From positions 1 through 64,000 of the forward strand of contig CAOSWK010000002.1 in assembly GCA_948527295.1 (NCBI GenBank): DNA of 64,000 nt, written 5' to 3'. Every line of letters starts with the position of its first letter. Position 1 is the stretch's first letter. The position numbers were made by a program, and so were the translations under genes. Shown here piece after piece: positions 42,317 through 51,755 of the stretch. The DNA is from an uncultured Eubacteriales bacterium. GTDB lineage: Bacteria; Bacillota; Clostridia; Oscillospirales; Acutalibacteraceae. The notes beneath the pieces are model-generated. The model was not told the origin of the DNA and did no database searches. It worked only from the letters and a program-made list of their open reading frames with translations.

Positions 42317-42335
42317 AACCTATCTCTCTTCAATA

Positions 42336-42509
42336 TTAATATTTACGACTTCTAGCTGCTTCAGACTTTTTCTTGCGTTTAACCGAGGGCTTTTGGTAAG
42401 CAACTCTTTTTCTAACTTCGGCGATAATTCCAGCTCGGGTGCATTGTTTTTTAAATCTTTTCATAGCGCTGTCCAAAGACTCATTATCCTTAACTTTAAT
42501 TTCAGCCAT
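42336..42509 (-). CDS. rpsU: 30S ribosomal protein S21
   Basis: The product is 57 aa from ATG 42509 (MAEIKVKDNESLDSAMKRFK), with GGGAGG upstream; an ATG five codons earlier lies in the ribosome-binding region. The family pattern continues with KKQCTRAGIIAEVRKR and a strongly basic tail (KRKKKSEAARSRKY). Standard length. It has its own terminator. Confidence 0.97.
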   Translation of the reverse strand: MAEIKVKDNESLDSAMKRFKKQCTRAGIIAEVRKRVAYQKPSVKRKKKSEAARSRKY

Positions 42510-42671
42510 CCATATCCCTCCCATCCGCCAGCTGGCAGAGGTAATATAATATCTTAAACCTTTTATTTTATAAAATAAAGCTCAAATTGCAAAATCACAA
42601 ATTACAAAAATAATTATACAACAATTGTGAACAACATGTCAAGACGCAACTTTAAACCCGCGCAAATTTAT

Positions 42672-45098
42672 TTAATTAACAACAAAATTCACTAGTTTAT
42701 TTTGTACATAAATTTCTTTAATAATCTTGGCGCCTTCGAGTGCAGCAGATATTTTGGGGTCACGCTTGGCCAAAGATATAGCCTCATCTCTAGAAATCCC
42801 AGCCTTCACCTGCATTTTAGCCCGAAGTTTGCCGTTTATCTGCACAACAACTTCAATAAAAGAATCCACACATTTAGATTCGTCGTAAGCCGGCCAGTCA
42901 GAAACGCTAGCAAAACCCTCACCCAAGCTCAGCTTTTGCCACATTTCTTCTGTTACATGCGGTGCAAATGGATTCAACAATTTCGTAAATATTCGCAGCT
43001 CATCAACCGTTATCGAGCCGACGTCATAAATCTCGTTTATGAGCGACATTAAGCACGCAATGGCCGTGTTGAACTTCATCTCTTCAATGTCCGCGCTAAC
43101 CTTCTTAATCGCCTTATTTAGCGGCACTTCCAGCGCTTTCCTAACTCCAGTTTCACCCGACAAAATGTCCTGCAAATGAAAATATCGCTCCACAAAGCGG
43201 CTGCAGCCCTTTATCCCATTTGTACTCCATGGTGCGGCCTTCTCAAAATCGCCAATGAACATCTCATAAAGCCGCATTGTATCGGCACCAAACTCATTCA
43301 CAATTTCGTCCGGATTAACCACATTTCCCTTGGATTTGCTCATTTTCTCGTTGTTTTCGCCCATAATCAAGCCGTGGCTGGTCCGCTTTGCGTACGGCTC
43401 CTTCGTCGGGACAACGCCAATGTCGTACAAAAATTTATACCAAAACCGGCTGTACAAAAGGTGCAGCGTAGTGTGTTCCATCCCGCCATTGTACCAGTCC
43501 ACCGGCAACCAATAGTCTAAATTTTCCTTGCCAGCAAGCGCTTCCTTGTTGTGCGGGTCGGTGTATCGCAAAAAGTACCACGAAGAGCCCGCCCATTGCG
43601 GCATTGTGTCGGTTTCTCTTTTGGCTTTGGCTCCACACTTGGGGCAAGTCGTATTCACAAAGCTCTCGATATTTGCAAGCGGCGACTCTCCGGTCGTTGT
43701 CGGCTCGTATGATTCTACCTCTGGCAATTTTAGCGGCAGTTCGGACTCTGGCACCGGCACATAGCCACATTTTTCGCAATGCACAATCGGAATCGGCTCC
43801 CCCCAGTATCGTTGGCGCGAGAACACCCAGTCGCGCAGCTTGTAATTTACTTTTGCCTCTCCCCTGCCCGTTTCTTTTAGCCAAGCGAGCATCTTTTCCT
43901 TCGCGCTTCCCACTGTTAAGCCATCGAGCATTCCTGAATTAATCATAACGCCCGTTTCGCAGTCTGTAAAGGCTTCCTTTGCAATGTCTCCGCCCTTCAC
44001 AACTTCGATTATCGGCAAAGAAAACTTCTTAGCAAAGGCATAATCGCGCTCATCGTGAGCCGGCACCGCCATGATGGCACCAGTTCCGTAAGACATCAGG
44101 ACATAGTCCGAGACAAATATAGGAATCTCCGCATTGTTAACCGGATTTATTGCAAAAATCCCGTCAATCCGCACGCCAGTCTTGTCTTTAACCAGCTGAG
44201 TACGCTCAAATTCGGACTTTTTCGCCGTCTCTTGCTGATATTTTTTTATCTCCGCCAAGTTTTTGATATTTCCGCAAACCCGCTCAATAATGGGATGCTC
44301 CGGCGAAATCACCATATATGTAGCGCCATAAATCGTGTCCGGCCGGGTCGTGTAGACAACAACCTCCTCGCCCAAAGTGGTGTCAAACCTAATCAGCGCG
44401 CCCTCCGAGCGGCCAATCCAATTTTTTTGCTGAGCCTTAACGCGTTCCGGATAGTCCACCAAGTCAAGATCATCGATCAAACGCTCGGCGTATTCGGTAA
44501 TCTTCAGCATCCATTGCGACTTGACCTTCTGGACAACCTCGCTACCGCAGCGCTCGCAGACTCCACCAACGACCTCTTCGTTCGCCAAAACGCACTTGCA
44601 CGACGTGCAAAAGTTAACGCTCATCTCCTTTTTGTACGCCAGGCCGCGCTTAAACAGCTGCAAAAATATCCACTGCGTCCATTTGTAGTAGTCCGGATCT
44701 GTCGTGTCGATCTCGCGGCTCCAGTCAAAAGAAAGCCCCAACGACTTTAGCTGGCGCTTGAAGTTTTCGATGTTCTTCCTCGTTATTATCTTGGGGTGCA
44801 CATGATTTTTTATCGCAAAATTCTCCGCAGGAAGCCCAAAAGCGTCCCAGCCAATAGGGAAAAGCACACTATAACCCTGCATTCTGCGCTTTCTCGCAAT
44901 AATATCAATAGCCGTATAGCTCCTCGGGTGCCCAACGTGCAGCCCTTCTCCCGATGGATATGGAAATTCCACCAGTGCAAAAAATTTTTCTTTATCTTTT
45001 TCACTTTTAAAATTATTATATACGTGAAAAATCTTAGCCTCTTCCCATTTGTTTTGCCACTTTTTTTCTATTTCTGTGTGATTATATTTCACTTGCAC
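42672..45098 (-). CDS. leuS: Leucyl-tRNA synthetase
   Basis: The product is 808 aa, bacterial type. It starts at GTG 45098, 5 nt after AAGGAG. The class I signature HIGH appears as HVGH in YPSGEGLHVGHPRSYTAID, a CxxC zinc insertion follows (FCTSCKCVLANEEVVGGVCERCG), the CP1 editing domain has TTRPDTIYGATYMVISPEHP and AVPAHDERDYAF, a second zinc site is CEKCGYVPVP, and KMSKSKGNVVNPDEIV ends the catalytic core. Anticodon-binding domain and C-terminal extension are complete. It is the last gene of yhbY-yqeK-rsfS-leuS. Confidence 0.98.
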   Translation of the reverse strand: MQVKYNHTEIEKKWQNKWEEAKIFHVYNNFKSEKDKEKFFALVEFPYPSGEGLHVGHPRSYTAIDIIARKRRMQGYSVLFPIGWDAFGLPAENFAIKNHVHPKIITRKNIENFKRQLKSLGLSFDWSREIDTTDPDYYKWTQWIFLQLFKRGLAYKKEMSVNFCTSCKCVLANEEVVGGVCERCGSEVVQKVKSQWMLKITEYAERLIDDLDLVDYPERVKAQQKNWIGRSEGALIRFDTTLGEEVVVYTTRPDTIYGATYMVISPEHPIIERVCGNIKNLAEIKKYQQETAKKSEFERTQLVKDKTGVRIDGIFAINPVNNAEIPIFVSDYVLMSYGTGAIMAVPAHDERDYAFAKKFSLPIIEVVKGGDIAKEAFTDCETGVMINSGMLDGLTVGSAKEKMLAWLKETGRGEAKVNYKLRDWVFSRQRYWGEPIPIVHCEKCGYVPVPESELPLKLPEVESYEPTTTGESPLANIESFVNTTCPKCGAKAKRETDTMPQWAGSSWYFLRYTDPHNKEALAGKENLDYWLPVDWYNGGMEHTTLHLLYSRFWYKFLYDIGVVPTKEPYAKRTSHGLIMGENNEKMSKSKGNVVNPDEIVNEFGADTMRLYEMFIGDFEKAAPWSTNGIKGCSRFVERYFHLQDILSGETGVRKALEVPLNKAIKKVSADIEEMKFNTAIACLMSLINEIYDVGSITVDELRIFTKLLNPFAPHVTEEMWQKLSLGEGFASVSDWPAYDESKCVDSFIEVVVQINGKLRAKMQVKAGISRDEAISLAKRDPKISAALEGAKIIKEIYVQNKLVNFVVN

Positions 45099-45117
45099 CT
45101 CAACTCCTTAACAAAAA

Positions 45118-45450
45118 TTATTCATTATCCAAATTTTCAACTTCACCATAAAGATTATAGTATCTGCGCGATTCCTCCGAAAATACATGCACAATAACGT
45201 CGCCATAATCGAGCAAAATCCAACTGTTATAGCGAGAACCCTCAATATGATGCGGCAAAACATCAGCTTCCTTAAGCTTAACCTCGACTTCATCGGCAAG
45301 CGCCTTAACATGCGTCGTGCTCGTTCCAGTTGCAATCACAATATAATCCGCCAAAACGTTGCTGTCATCGGCCTTAATGATCTTTATGTCCATTCCTTTT
45401 TTGTTTTCAAGAAAATCCTTGCACAACTGTGCCTTCTCTGTCGATTTCAT
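45118..45450 (-). CDS. rsfS: Ribosomal silencing factor RsfS
   Basis: The product is 110 aa. The family core is visible as GMDIKIIKADDSNVLADYIVIATGTSTTHVKALADEVE, then SRYNSWILLDYGDVIVHVFSEESRRYYNLYGEV. RsfS binds L14 and blocks subunit joining during starvation. It starts at ATG 45450 and lies between yqeK and leuS. Confidence 0.96.
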   Translation of the reverse strand: MKSTEKAQLCKDFLENKKGMDIKIIKADDSNVLADYIVIATGTSTTHVKALADEVEVKLKEADVLPHHIEGSRYNSWILLDYGDVIVHVFSEESRRYYNLYGEVENLDNE

Positions 45451-45474
45451 CGCCCTTGCACGCCCTTTTTTGTT

Positions 45475-46038
45475 TTAATTAAAAGCCTTAACGTTGTCGT
45501 TGTAGGCGCCCAATGTGTCCGGCGCAACCACGGCTTTCCGCTCTGTTAGCCATTCTATCGAAAAAATCGCCGTCAGGCACACCGCCTTGTCTAGGTCCTC
45601 CTCCACGACTCGTCTAACCTTCTTTGCTTCGAGCGAAGTCCTGTCCACTGTCGTCATGTCCGCCACAAACACGGTCTTTTCAAGCAACGACATCCCCGCT
45701 CTGCCCGTGGTATGGTACCTTATAGCATTTAATATGTCCTCGTCCACGATGTTTAGCTTTGTTTTCAAAAATGCCATCCCAGAAACTGCATGCCAAAGCT
45801 TTTTGTTCTCAAGCTCTAAATCAGAAAGCCGCATCCCAGCGTCAGAAATAAGCTGCAGTTGTTCCTGTTCGTCCGTTTGCTTGGTTACATCGTGCAAAAG
45901 CCCCGCAATTTCTGCCTTTTTAACGTCAGCCCCATATCTTTTTGCAAGGCAAGATGCCTGCTTTGCCACATTCAAGCTGTGCTCATACCGCTTTTCGTTC
46001 AGCCTCGCCCGCAAAACCTCGCAATACTCCTCCAACAT
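45475..46038 (-). CDS. yqeK: YqeK-family HD-domain hydrolase
   Basis: The product is 187 aa from ATG 46038 (MLEEYCEVLRARLNEKRYEHSLNVAK), with GGAG about 8 nt upstream. The HD metal site is RYEHSLNV, GLLHDVTKQ with HD, then AIRYHTTGRAGMSLLEKTVFVADMTTVDR. YqeK proteins hydrolyse diadenosine tetraphosphate symmetrically to ADP. nadD, which normally precedes yqeK in Firmicutes, is missing: only 113 bp separate this gene from yhbY. Confidence 0.93.
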   Translation of the reverse strand: MLEEYCEVLRARLNEKRYEHSLNVAKQASCLAKRYGADVKKAEIAGLLHDVTKQTDEQEQLQLISDAGMRLSDLELENKKLWHAVSGMAFLKTKLNIVDEDILNAIRYHTTGRAGMSLLEKTVFVADMTTVDRTSLEAKKVRRVVEEDLDKAVCLTAIFSIEWLTERKAVVAPDTLGAYNDNVKAFN

Positions 46039-46151
46039 AAGCCACACTCCGCAATCCGCATTTAGTCAACACCACTATTTTACCACGACATCAGGCCTCG
46101 GCACAATACAAAAATTCAAAGCACCGCTTAAATCCCACTTTAATCGCATAA

Positions 46152-46448
46152 TCAGCCCTTTGGCAAATTTATTTTCGGCTTTTTTTCATTTTTTCTGTAC
46201 AAAACGAACTTCGTGCCTATAACCTGCACTATTTGTGACATCGTAGCCTCGGCCAAAATCTTCGCAACCTCTCGTGCCCTTTCTTTTGCGGATTCCAAAA
46301 CCTTACCCTTAAAAATTTCGCGCGCAGTCAAGGCTTCGTCCGCCTGTTTTATGATGTCTGCGCTAACGCCGCCCTTGCCCACTATCAAGATGGTCTCCAA
46401 CCCGTTGGCAAGCGCCCGTAAATACGCCCTTTGTTTGCTTGTGATCAT
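46152..46448 (-). CDS. yhbY: YhbY-family CRM-domain RNA-binding protein
   Basis: The product is 98 aa. It reads MITSKQRAYLRALANGLETILIVGKGGVSADIIKQ and has the LxAREIFKGKVL pattern of the CRM domain, used in late 50S ribosomal assembly in bacteria. The gene lies upstream of yqeK and downstream of ftsY on the minus strand. Confidence 0.93.
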   Translation of the reverse strand: MITSKQRAYLRALANGLETILIVGKGGVSADIIKQADEALTAREIFKGKVLESAKERAREVAKILAEATMSQIVQVIGTKFVLYRKNEKKPKINLPKG

Positions 46449-46487
46449 AAAAATTTCTCCTTTTCATGCTATTTTCAAGTAGTTTTT

Positions 46488-47408
46488 CTATGCATTTTCC
46501 CGTTCGAACAGCGCTTTAGCAAAATTTGTAGCATCAAACGGCTGCAGGTCGTCCATTTGCTCCCCTACTCCCACAAACTTCACCGGGATGCCAAGCTCTT
46601 CCTTCACTGCCAAAACAACCCCGCCTCTGGCCGTCCCGTCTAGCTTTGTCAAAACTATACCTGTGATATTCGCTGCATTCTTGAACTCTCTCGCCTGATT
46701 AATCGCGTTCTGTCCGGTAGCAGCGTCCAAAACCAGCAAAGTTTCTGTCGCAGCGCCCGGCAATTCGCGGTCTATCACCTTGCTTATTTTCGAAAGCTCG
46801 TCCATAAGGTGCTTCTTGTTGTGCAATCTTCCAGCCGTGTCGCAAATTATCACGTCGCAGCCCCTCGCCTTTGCCGCAGATATCGTGTCAAAAACGACCG
46901 CAGCTGGGTCAGACCCCTCATTCTGCTTGACAATATCCACTTCAGCTCGCTTCGCCCAAATTTCTAACTGATCGATCGCCGCTGCTCTAAAAGTGTCCGC
47001 CGCGCCCAAAATGACCTTTTTGCCGGCCTTTTTCAGCTGAGCCGCCAACTTGCCGATCGTGGTGGTCTTGCCCACGCCGTTCACGCCGATGACCAGTATA
47101 ATCGACGGCTTCGTGGATAAATCAAGCTCCACATCTTCGCACGACAAAATGTCTGCAACAATCTTCTCCAAAATCTCATAAACCAAGGCCGGGTCGCTCA
47201 CTCCTTGTTTTTTTACTCTTTCTCGAAGTTCAGAGCAAATTTTCTGAGCCGTTGCCACCCCAGCGTCACTCATAATCAGCAGCTCCTCGAGCTCCTCAAA
47301 TAGCTCTTCATCAATCTTCGTAAACGACTTCAACACCGAGTCTATCTGCCCCACGATGCTGTCCTTCGTCTTTTTCAGACCTTGCTTAAACTTGCTAAAA
47401 ATGCCCAA
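46488..47408 (-). CDS. ftsY: Signal recognition particle receptor FtsY
   Basis: The product is 306 aa if started at TTG 47408 ((M)GIFSKFKQGLKKTKDS), 9 nt after GGGAG; the ATG at 47417 directly abuts that GGGAG. The short acidic A region is followed by the N domain and the GTPase G domain: GVNGVGKTTTIGKLAAQL (P-loop), DTFRAAAIDQLEIWA, DTAGRLHNKKHLMDEL, TKLDGTARGGVVL and GVGEQMDDLQPFD. It receives SRP-ribosome complexes at the membrane. It is encoded 14 bp after smc; the SRP RNA is in the same window, ffh is not. Confidence 0.97.
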   Translation of the reverse strand: MGIFSKFKQGLKKTKDSIVGQIDSVLKSFTKIDEELFEELEELLIMSDAGVATAQKICSELRERVKKQGVSDPALVYEILEKIVADILSCEDVELDLSTKPSIILVIGVNGVGKTTTIGKLAAQLKKAGKKVILGAADTFRAAAIDQLEIWAKRAEVDIVKQNEGSDPAAVVFDTISAAKARGCDVIICDTAGRLHNKKHLMDELSKISKVIDRELPGAATETLLVLDAATGQNAINQAREFKNAANITGIVLTKLDGTARGGVVLAVKEELGIPVKFVGVGEQMDDLQPFDATNFAKALFERENA

Positions 47409-47421
47409 TCGAATCATCTCC

Positions 47422-50400
47422 CTAACTCACAAAAGTCTTCTCTACCTCGAAGGCTCTAAGCTCCAGCAACTTAGAAACCCCCTCATTCTGCATGGTGACG
47501 CCATAAAGAGCATCTGCCTCCTCCATGGTCCCGCGTCGGTGGCTGATCACAATGAATTGTGTGTTCGCGTTCATCTTTCTCAAGTATGCCACAAATCGCT
47601 CCACATTCACATCATCCAAGGCCGCCTCAATCTCATCCAGCACGCAAAATGGCGCCGGGCTGACCTTCATAATGGCAAAGTAAAGCGCAATAGCAACCAG
47701 CGCCCGCTCCCCGCCGGACAAAGCCTCCAAATGCGTAACGACCTTTCCCGGTGGCTGCACAAAAATCTCTATCCCCGAGCTCAAAACGTCCGAGCTATCA
47801 ACCAATTCAAGCGTTGCCTTTCCTCCGCCAAACAAATCCTTGAAAACCGAGTCAAAATTTTTGTTTATCTGCGTAAATTTTTCAGCAAACAACGCCCGCA
47901 TCTGCCCCGTCAGGTCGGAGATTAACTGATACAGCTGCTTCTTCGATCGCTCTACGTCGTCTATTTGGTCCTTCATAAATTCATATCGCTCCGCCACTTC
48001 TTTGTATTCATCGATCGCGGCAACGTTTACCATCCCCAAATTCTTTATTTTAAGCCGCAACTCGTTAAGCTCCTTCGCAACTTTGGGCGTATCTTCAAGC
48101 ATTTCGAACTCCGCAGCAGCCTCTAGCCTGGTTAGCTCGTATTCGTCCCAAAGTTTTGCAATAATCGCGTCGTATTCCCTTTGCGCTGTGATTTTTTTAT
48201 CTTCTAAGCGCGCAACTTCGAGCGCGACCGCTTCTTTTTCATTCAAAGTAGACCGCTCCGAAGTTCTGAGCTCAGTTATATTCTTTTCAAATTCAATTTT
48301 CTCTGCATTAAATCCCGAAATATCGCAACTTAGCTGGCTTGATAGCACTTTTAATTTTTCAATTTCAGCTTTCGTATCGCTAATTTTCGCCTCAGTAGCG
48401 GCGTTTCTAGAATTTAAAGCATCAATTTCCGCCAATAACTCCTCACGTTGACCCTCGGCTAACTTGCAATTTTTCAAGGCAAAATCCACTTCCGCACCCA
48501 TCGTTTCTATGTCCTTCTCTAAAGACATCGCCTCTATCCGTAAATCGCTAAATTTTGAGTTCGCCGCATCGCGTCGTTCGATTATTTCAGCCTTATTTTC
48601 TCCCGCGCTCTGCAAAGCCCCTTCTGACACACTAATTTGGGCAGCAAGCTTTTTTACTTCCTCGCCAGCGTTTTTGGTAACCTGCGCCAAAGCGTCAATC
48701 CTCCGACTAACCTCTAATATTTCCTTAGATAAATTTTTATGCATCCCCTCAGCGGAGCGCAATTCTAGCAATTTTTGCTGATACTCTCGCTCACCAGAAT
48801 CCGCTTTCTGCTTAGCCTCTGCCTCAGTCAATTTCAAAATCTCAAGGTCTTTGTTAAGCTCAGCCAACTTTTTTTGTGCCTTGAAGAAGTCGTCCTTCGC
48901 ATTTTTCGCCATCGTGCTCATTGCGTCGTGCTCTTTTTGCAACGTTTTTATCTGCTCTTTGCGGTTTAAAAGCCCCACATTTTTGGCCAAAGCCCCGCCC
49001 GTCAAGGATCCTCCCGCATTTATGACTTGTCCGTCCAGCGTGACTACTTTAAATTTATAATTGAACTTTTTCGCGATTTTAGTAGCGTTGTCAAGCGTAT
49101 CCGCAATGGCGATTTTTCCGAGCAAAAACTTAAGTATACCCTTATAAACGCTGTCACAATCGCACAGCCGACTAGCTAAGCCGATATATCCCTCGCCGTT
49201 AGGAAGTTCTTTTTCCGGAATCTCCGCCCCGTTTATGCTTGATATCGGCAAAAATGTCGCCCGTCCAACCTTCTTACTCTTCAATAACTGCATAGCCTTT
49301 TTCGCCGAATCTTCAGTGTCCACAACAATGTTCTGCATCGCCGCACCCAGAGCCGTCTCGATAGCAACTGAAAATTCGTTAGGCACCTTAATAAGCCTCG
49401 AAACTGGCCCATGAATCCCACTCACCGTGCTTTTTTTCGCTTCCTGCGTTAAAAATTTTACGCTGCGAGAGAACCCATCAAGGTTTCGTTCAAGCTCCTC
49501 CAAAAAGCGAATCTTTCGCAACTGCGCCTCCGCATCTAAGGTCAGCTTGTCTGCAACTTGCTTTAATTTTTCACATTCGTCCGATGTAACCCTTATGTTT
49601 ACTTCGGATTTTTCGAAATTCGAATAAACCTCGTCCAACTTGAGTTTAGCCTCAGCCAAAGTCCCCTCTTTTATGCGTAAATTCTCATTTAACTCACGGA
49701 TTTTTCCCTCATACAAATTTACGTTCTGCTCAACTTCAGACTTTTTTTGCGTCAAATCGTCTATGCTGGACCTTGCCGTCATCAGCTCGACTTGGGCCCT
49801 CGTCAGCATTTTTCTAAGCTCCGCTAGCTCTTCGGTGGCCCCCTTGCTCTTGCCCTCCGACGCCTCTATCTTCTCCGTTAGCTCCCTTAAAACCTCTTCA
49901 TTTCTTTTTAGTTCCACCTTTTTTTCTGCTAATTCTTTTTTCAATATTTCTATTTTTTTGTTTTTTTCTTTTATCGAAATTTCAAATTTCGGCAAATTCT
50001 GCTCTAATCCCGAAACTTCCTTCAATATCCGCTGAACATTCTCATTATTATGTAAAATGTCATTTTCCAAAACAGAAATTTGCCCGCTCTTTTTGATCGC
50101 ACTTTCCTCGCAATCCGAAATTTTGCGGTTAGTTTCGTCAACCTTAATCGTCCGGCTCAAAATCTCCTTAGAAAGCGCCTCAATCTGAAGGTTAAACGCC
50201 TCCAGATTTTTTTCTATTTCGTTATATTGATGCCTAGCAATGCCGATTTTGTCGTCGTAATTCTTCAAAATGTCCCCAGATTTGCTCAAGGTAAACAGCC
50301 ACAAACCGATCTCAATCTGCTTTTTTCTGCTGGCCAACTCAAGGTACGCCTTGGCCTTCTCAGCCTGCTCCTGCAGCGGGCCCAAGCGCTCTTTTAGCTC

Positions 50401-50988
50401 CTTAAAAATGTCATTCAAGCGCAGCAAGTTCTCCTCTGTCTGCTCGAGCTTCCGCTGCGCCTGCTCTTTTCTATATCTATACTTCGAAATCCCCGCAGCT
50501 TCCTCAAAAATCTCGCGCCGGTCCTCACTCCTGGCCGCAACAATGCTATCAATCTTCCCCTGGCTTATCATCGAATATCCGTCCTTGCCAAGCCCGGTAT
50601 CCATAAAAAGCTCGTTGACGTCCTTAAGCCGGACTTCCTTCTTGTTTATCAAATATTCGCTCTCGCCCGAACGATAGAGCCTGCGCGTGATAGCAACTTC
50701 GTCCGCCGCAACAGGCAACCTCCTATCAGCATTTTCAATAATAAGCGTAACGCTCGCAAACCCCTTTGCCTTGCGCTCGGTTGTCCCATTAAATATGACG
50801 TCTTCCATTTTGGAGCACCGTATCGTCTTTGCAGACTGCTCCCCTAGCACCCAACGGATTGCGTCGCTGATATTGCTTTTTCCGCTGCCGTTTGGCCCCA
50901 CCACGGTGGTTATTCCCGCGTCAAAGTTTAGCACCGTTTTTTCCGGAAAGGTCTTAAACCCCTGCAATTCTAAAGACTTTAATAACAC
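47422..50988 (-). CDS. smc: Chromosome segregation protein SMC
   Basis: The product is 1188 aa, full length. The N-terminal head has GPNGSGKSNISDAIRWVLGEQS (Walker A, about residues 32-53). Long coiled coils (about 165-480 and 670-1000) flank the hinge (about 500-660, with VSGIHGPVSRLIKVPNEF and GGSLTGGA). The C-terminal head has the ABC signature LSGGERALVAIALYFAI and Walker B FCVLDEIEAALDD. It forms the condensin with ScpA/ScpB that compacts chromosomes. The start appears to be GTG 50988 behind AGGTGAGG. Encoded between rnc and ftsY. Confidence 0.98.
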   Translation of the reverse strand: MLLKSLELQGFKTFPEKTVLNFDAGITTVVGPNGSGKSNISDAIRWVLGEQSAKTIRCSKMEDVIFNGTTERKAKGFASVTLIIENADRRLPVAADEVAITRRLYRSGESEYLINKKEVRLKDVNELFMDTGLGKDGYSMISQGKIDSIVAARSEDRREIFEEAAGISKYRYRKEQAQRKLEQTEENLLRLNDIFKELKERLGPLQEQAEKAKAYLELASRKKQIEIGLWLFTLSKSGDILKNYDDKIGIARHQYNEIEKNLEAFNLQIEALSKEILSRTIKVDETNRKISDCEESAIKKSGQISVLENDILHNNENVQRILKEVSGLEQNLPKFEISIKEKNKKIEILKKELAEKKVELKRNEEVLRELTEKIEASEGKSKGATEELAELRKMLTRAQVELMTARSSIDDLTQKKSEVEQNVNLYEGKIRELNENLRIKEGTLAEAKLKLDEVYSNFEKSEVNIRVTSDECEKLKQVADKLTLDAEAQLRKIRFLEELERNLDGFSRSVKFLTQEAKKSTVSGIHGPVSRLIKVPNEFSVAIETALGAAMQNIVVDTEDSAKKAMQLLKSKKVGRATFLPISSINGAEIPEKELPNGEGYIGLASRLCDCDSVYKGILKFLLGKIAIADTLDNATKIAKKFNYKFKVVTLDGQVINAGGSLTGGALAKNVGLLNRKEQIKTLQKEHDAMSTMAKNAKDDFFKAQKKLAELNKDLEILKLTEAEAKQKADSGEREYQQKLLELRSAEGMHKNLSKEILEVSRRIDALAQVTKNAGEEVKKLAAQISVSEGALQSAGENKAEIIERRDAANSKFSDLRIEAMSLEKDIETMGAEVDFALKNCKLAEGQREELLAEIDALNSRNAATEAKISDTKAEIEKLKVLSSQLSCDISGFNAEKIEFEKNITELRTSERSTLNEKEAVALEVARLEDKKITAQREYDAIIAKLWDEYELTRLEAAAEFEMLEDTPKVAKELNELRLKIKNLGMVNVAAIDEYKEVAERYEFMKDQIDDVERSKKQLYQLISDLTGQMRALFAEKFTQINKNFDSVFKDLFGGGKATLELVDSSDVLSSGIEIFVQPPGKVVTHLEALSGGERALVAIALYFAIMKVSPAPFCVLDEIEAALDDVNVERFVAYLRKMNANTQFIVISHRRGTMEEADALYGVTMQNEGVSKLLELRAFEVEKTFVS

Positions 50989-51044
50989 AACCTCACCTGC
51001 ATCTTAGATTAATTCGATTAAACCTCAAAAGTTTCAAAACACAA

Positions 51045-51740
51045 TCAGTAACCCATCAGTTTTAGCGCCTCTTTTGCGGCCTGCTGCTCAGCTTCTTTCT
51101 TGCTTTTGCCCTTGCCCTTGCCAATAACGTTATTATTCAGGCACACCTGCACCCAAAATCTCTTGTCGTGGTCGGGCCCGGTCTGATTTACCAACGTATA
51201 CTCTAGCGTTTCTTCGCGGTTTTGCTGGACAATCTCCTGCAACTGAGTCTTATAATCCTTGAACATGCTGGCTTTCGGGTCTTTTATGTCCGGGATTATA
51301 AACCTCAAAATGAACTCCCGAGCGCAGTCAATTCCGCCGTCCAGATAAATCGCCGCAATGATAGCTTCAAAGGCATCCGCCAAAATGGATGGTCGCTTAG
51401 CACCGTCACTGTTGGCCTCTCCGTGGCTCAGCTTTAAAAAATCCCCAACATTTAGGCTTTTAGAAAACTTGCACAAGCTTTTCTCGCAAACCAAAGAGGC
51501 CCTAAGCTTCGTCAACTCGCCTTCCGGAAAGTCCGGACAGTGCGCAAAAATATAGTCCGAAACAATAATCCCCAAAACAGCGTCACCCAAGAACTCAAGC
51601 CGCTCGTTGCATTTAATCTTCGACTTAGACTCATTAGCGTAAGAAGAGTGCGTCAAAGCGGTGCTCAAGTAGTTAATGTTCTTGAACTTATACCCCAGGC
51701 TCTTCTCCAGCACTTTTATGTTTGTATCCGATCCCTTCAT
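51045..51740 (-). CDS. rnc: Ribonuclease III
   Basis: The product is 231 aa. The RNase III signature CNERLEFLGDAVLGIIVSDY (about residues 43-62) holds the catalytic Glu and Asp; a second acidic site is DAFEAIIAAIYLDGG. A C-terminal dsRNA-binding domain (DYKTQLQEIVQQN to GKGKSKKEAEQQAAKEAL) follows. It processes rRNA and SRP RNA precursors. It starts only 15 bp after plsX; acpP, which usually separates plsX and rnc in Firmicutes, is absent. Confidence 0.97.
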   Translation of the reverse strand: MKGSDTNIKVLEKSLGYKFKNINYLSTALTHSSYANESKSKIKCNERLEFLGDAVLGIIVSDYIFAHCPDFPEGELTKLRASLVCEKSLCKFSKSLNVGDFLKLSHGEANSDGAKRPSILADAFEAIIAAIYLDGGIDCAREFILRFIIPDIKDPKASMFKDYKTQLQEIVQQNREETLEYTLVNQTGPDHDKRFWVQVCLNNNVIGKGKGKSKKEAEQQAAKEALKLMGY

Positions 51741-51755
51741 TTTTCCCTCACCAAA

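Noticed and set aside
46070..46147. A 24-codon frame between yhbY and yqeK as a small gene or nadD remnant
   Set aside because: It has no NadD-like motif, no convincing ribosome-binding site, and probably lies in the yqeK promoter region.
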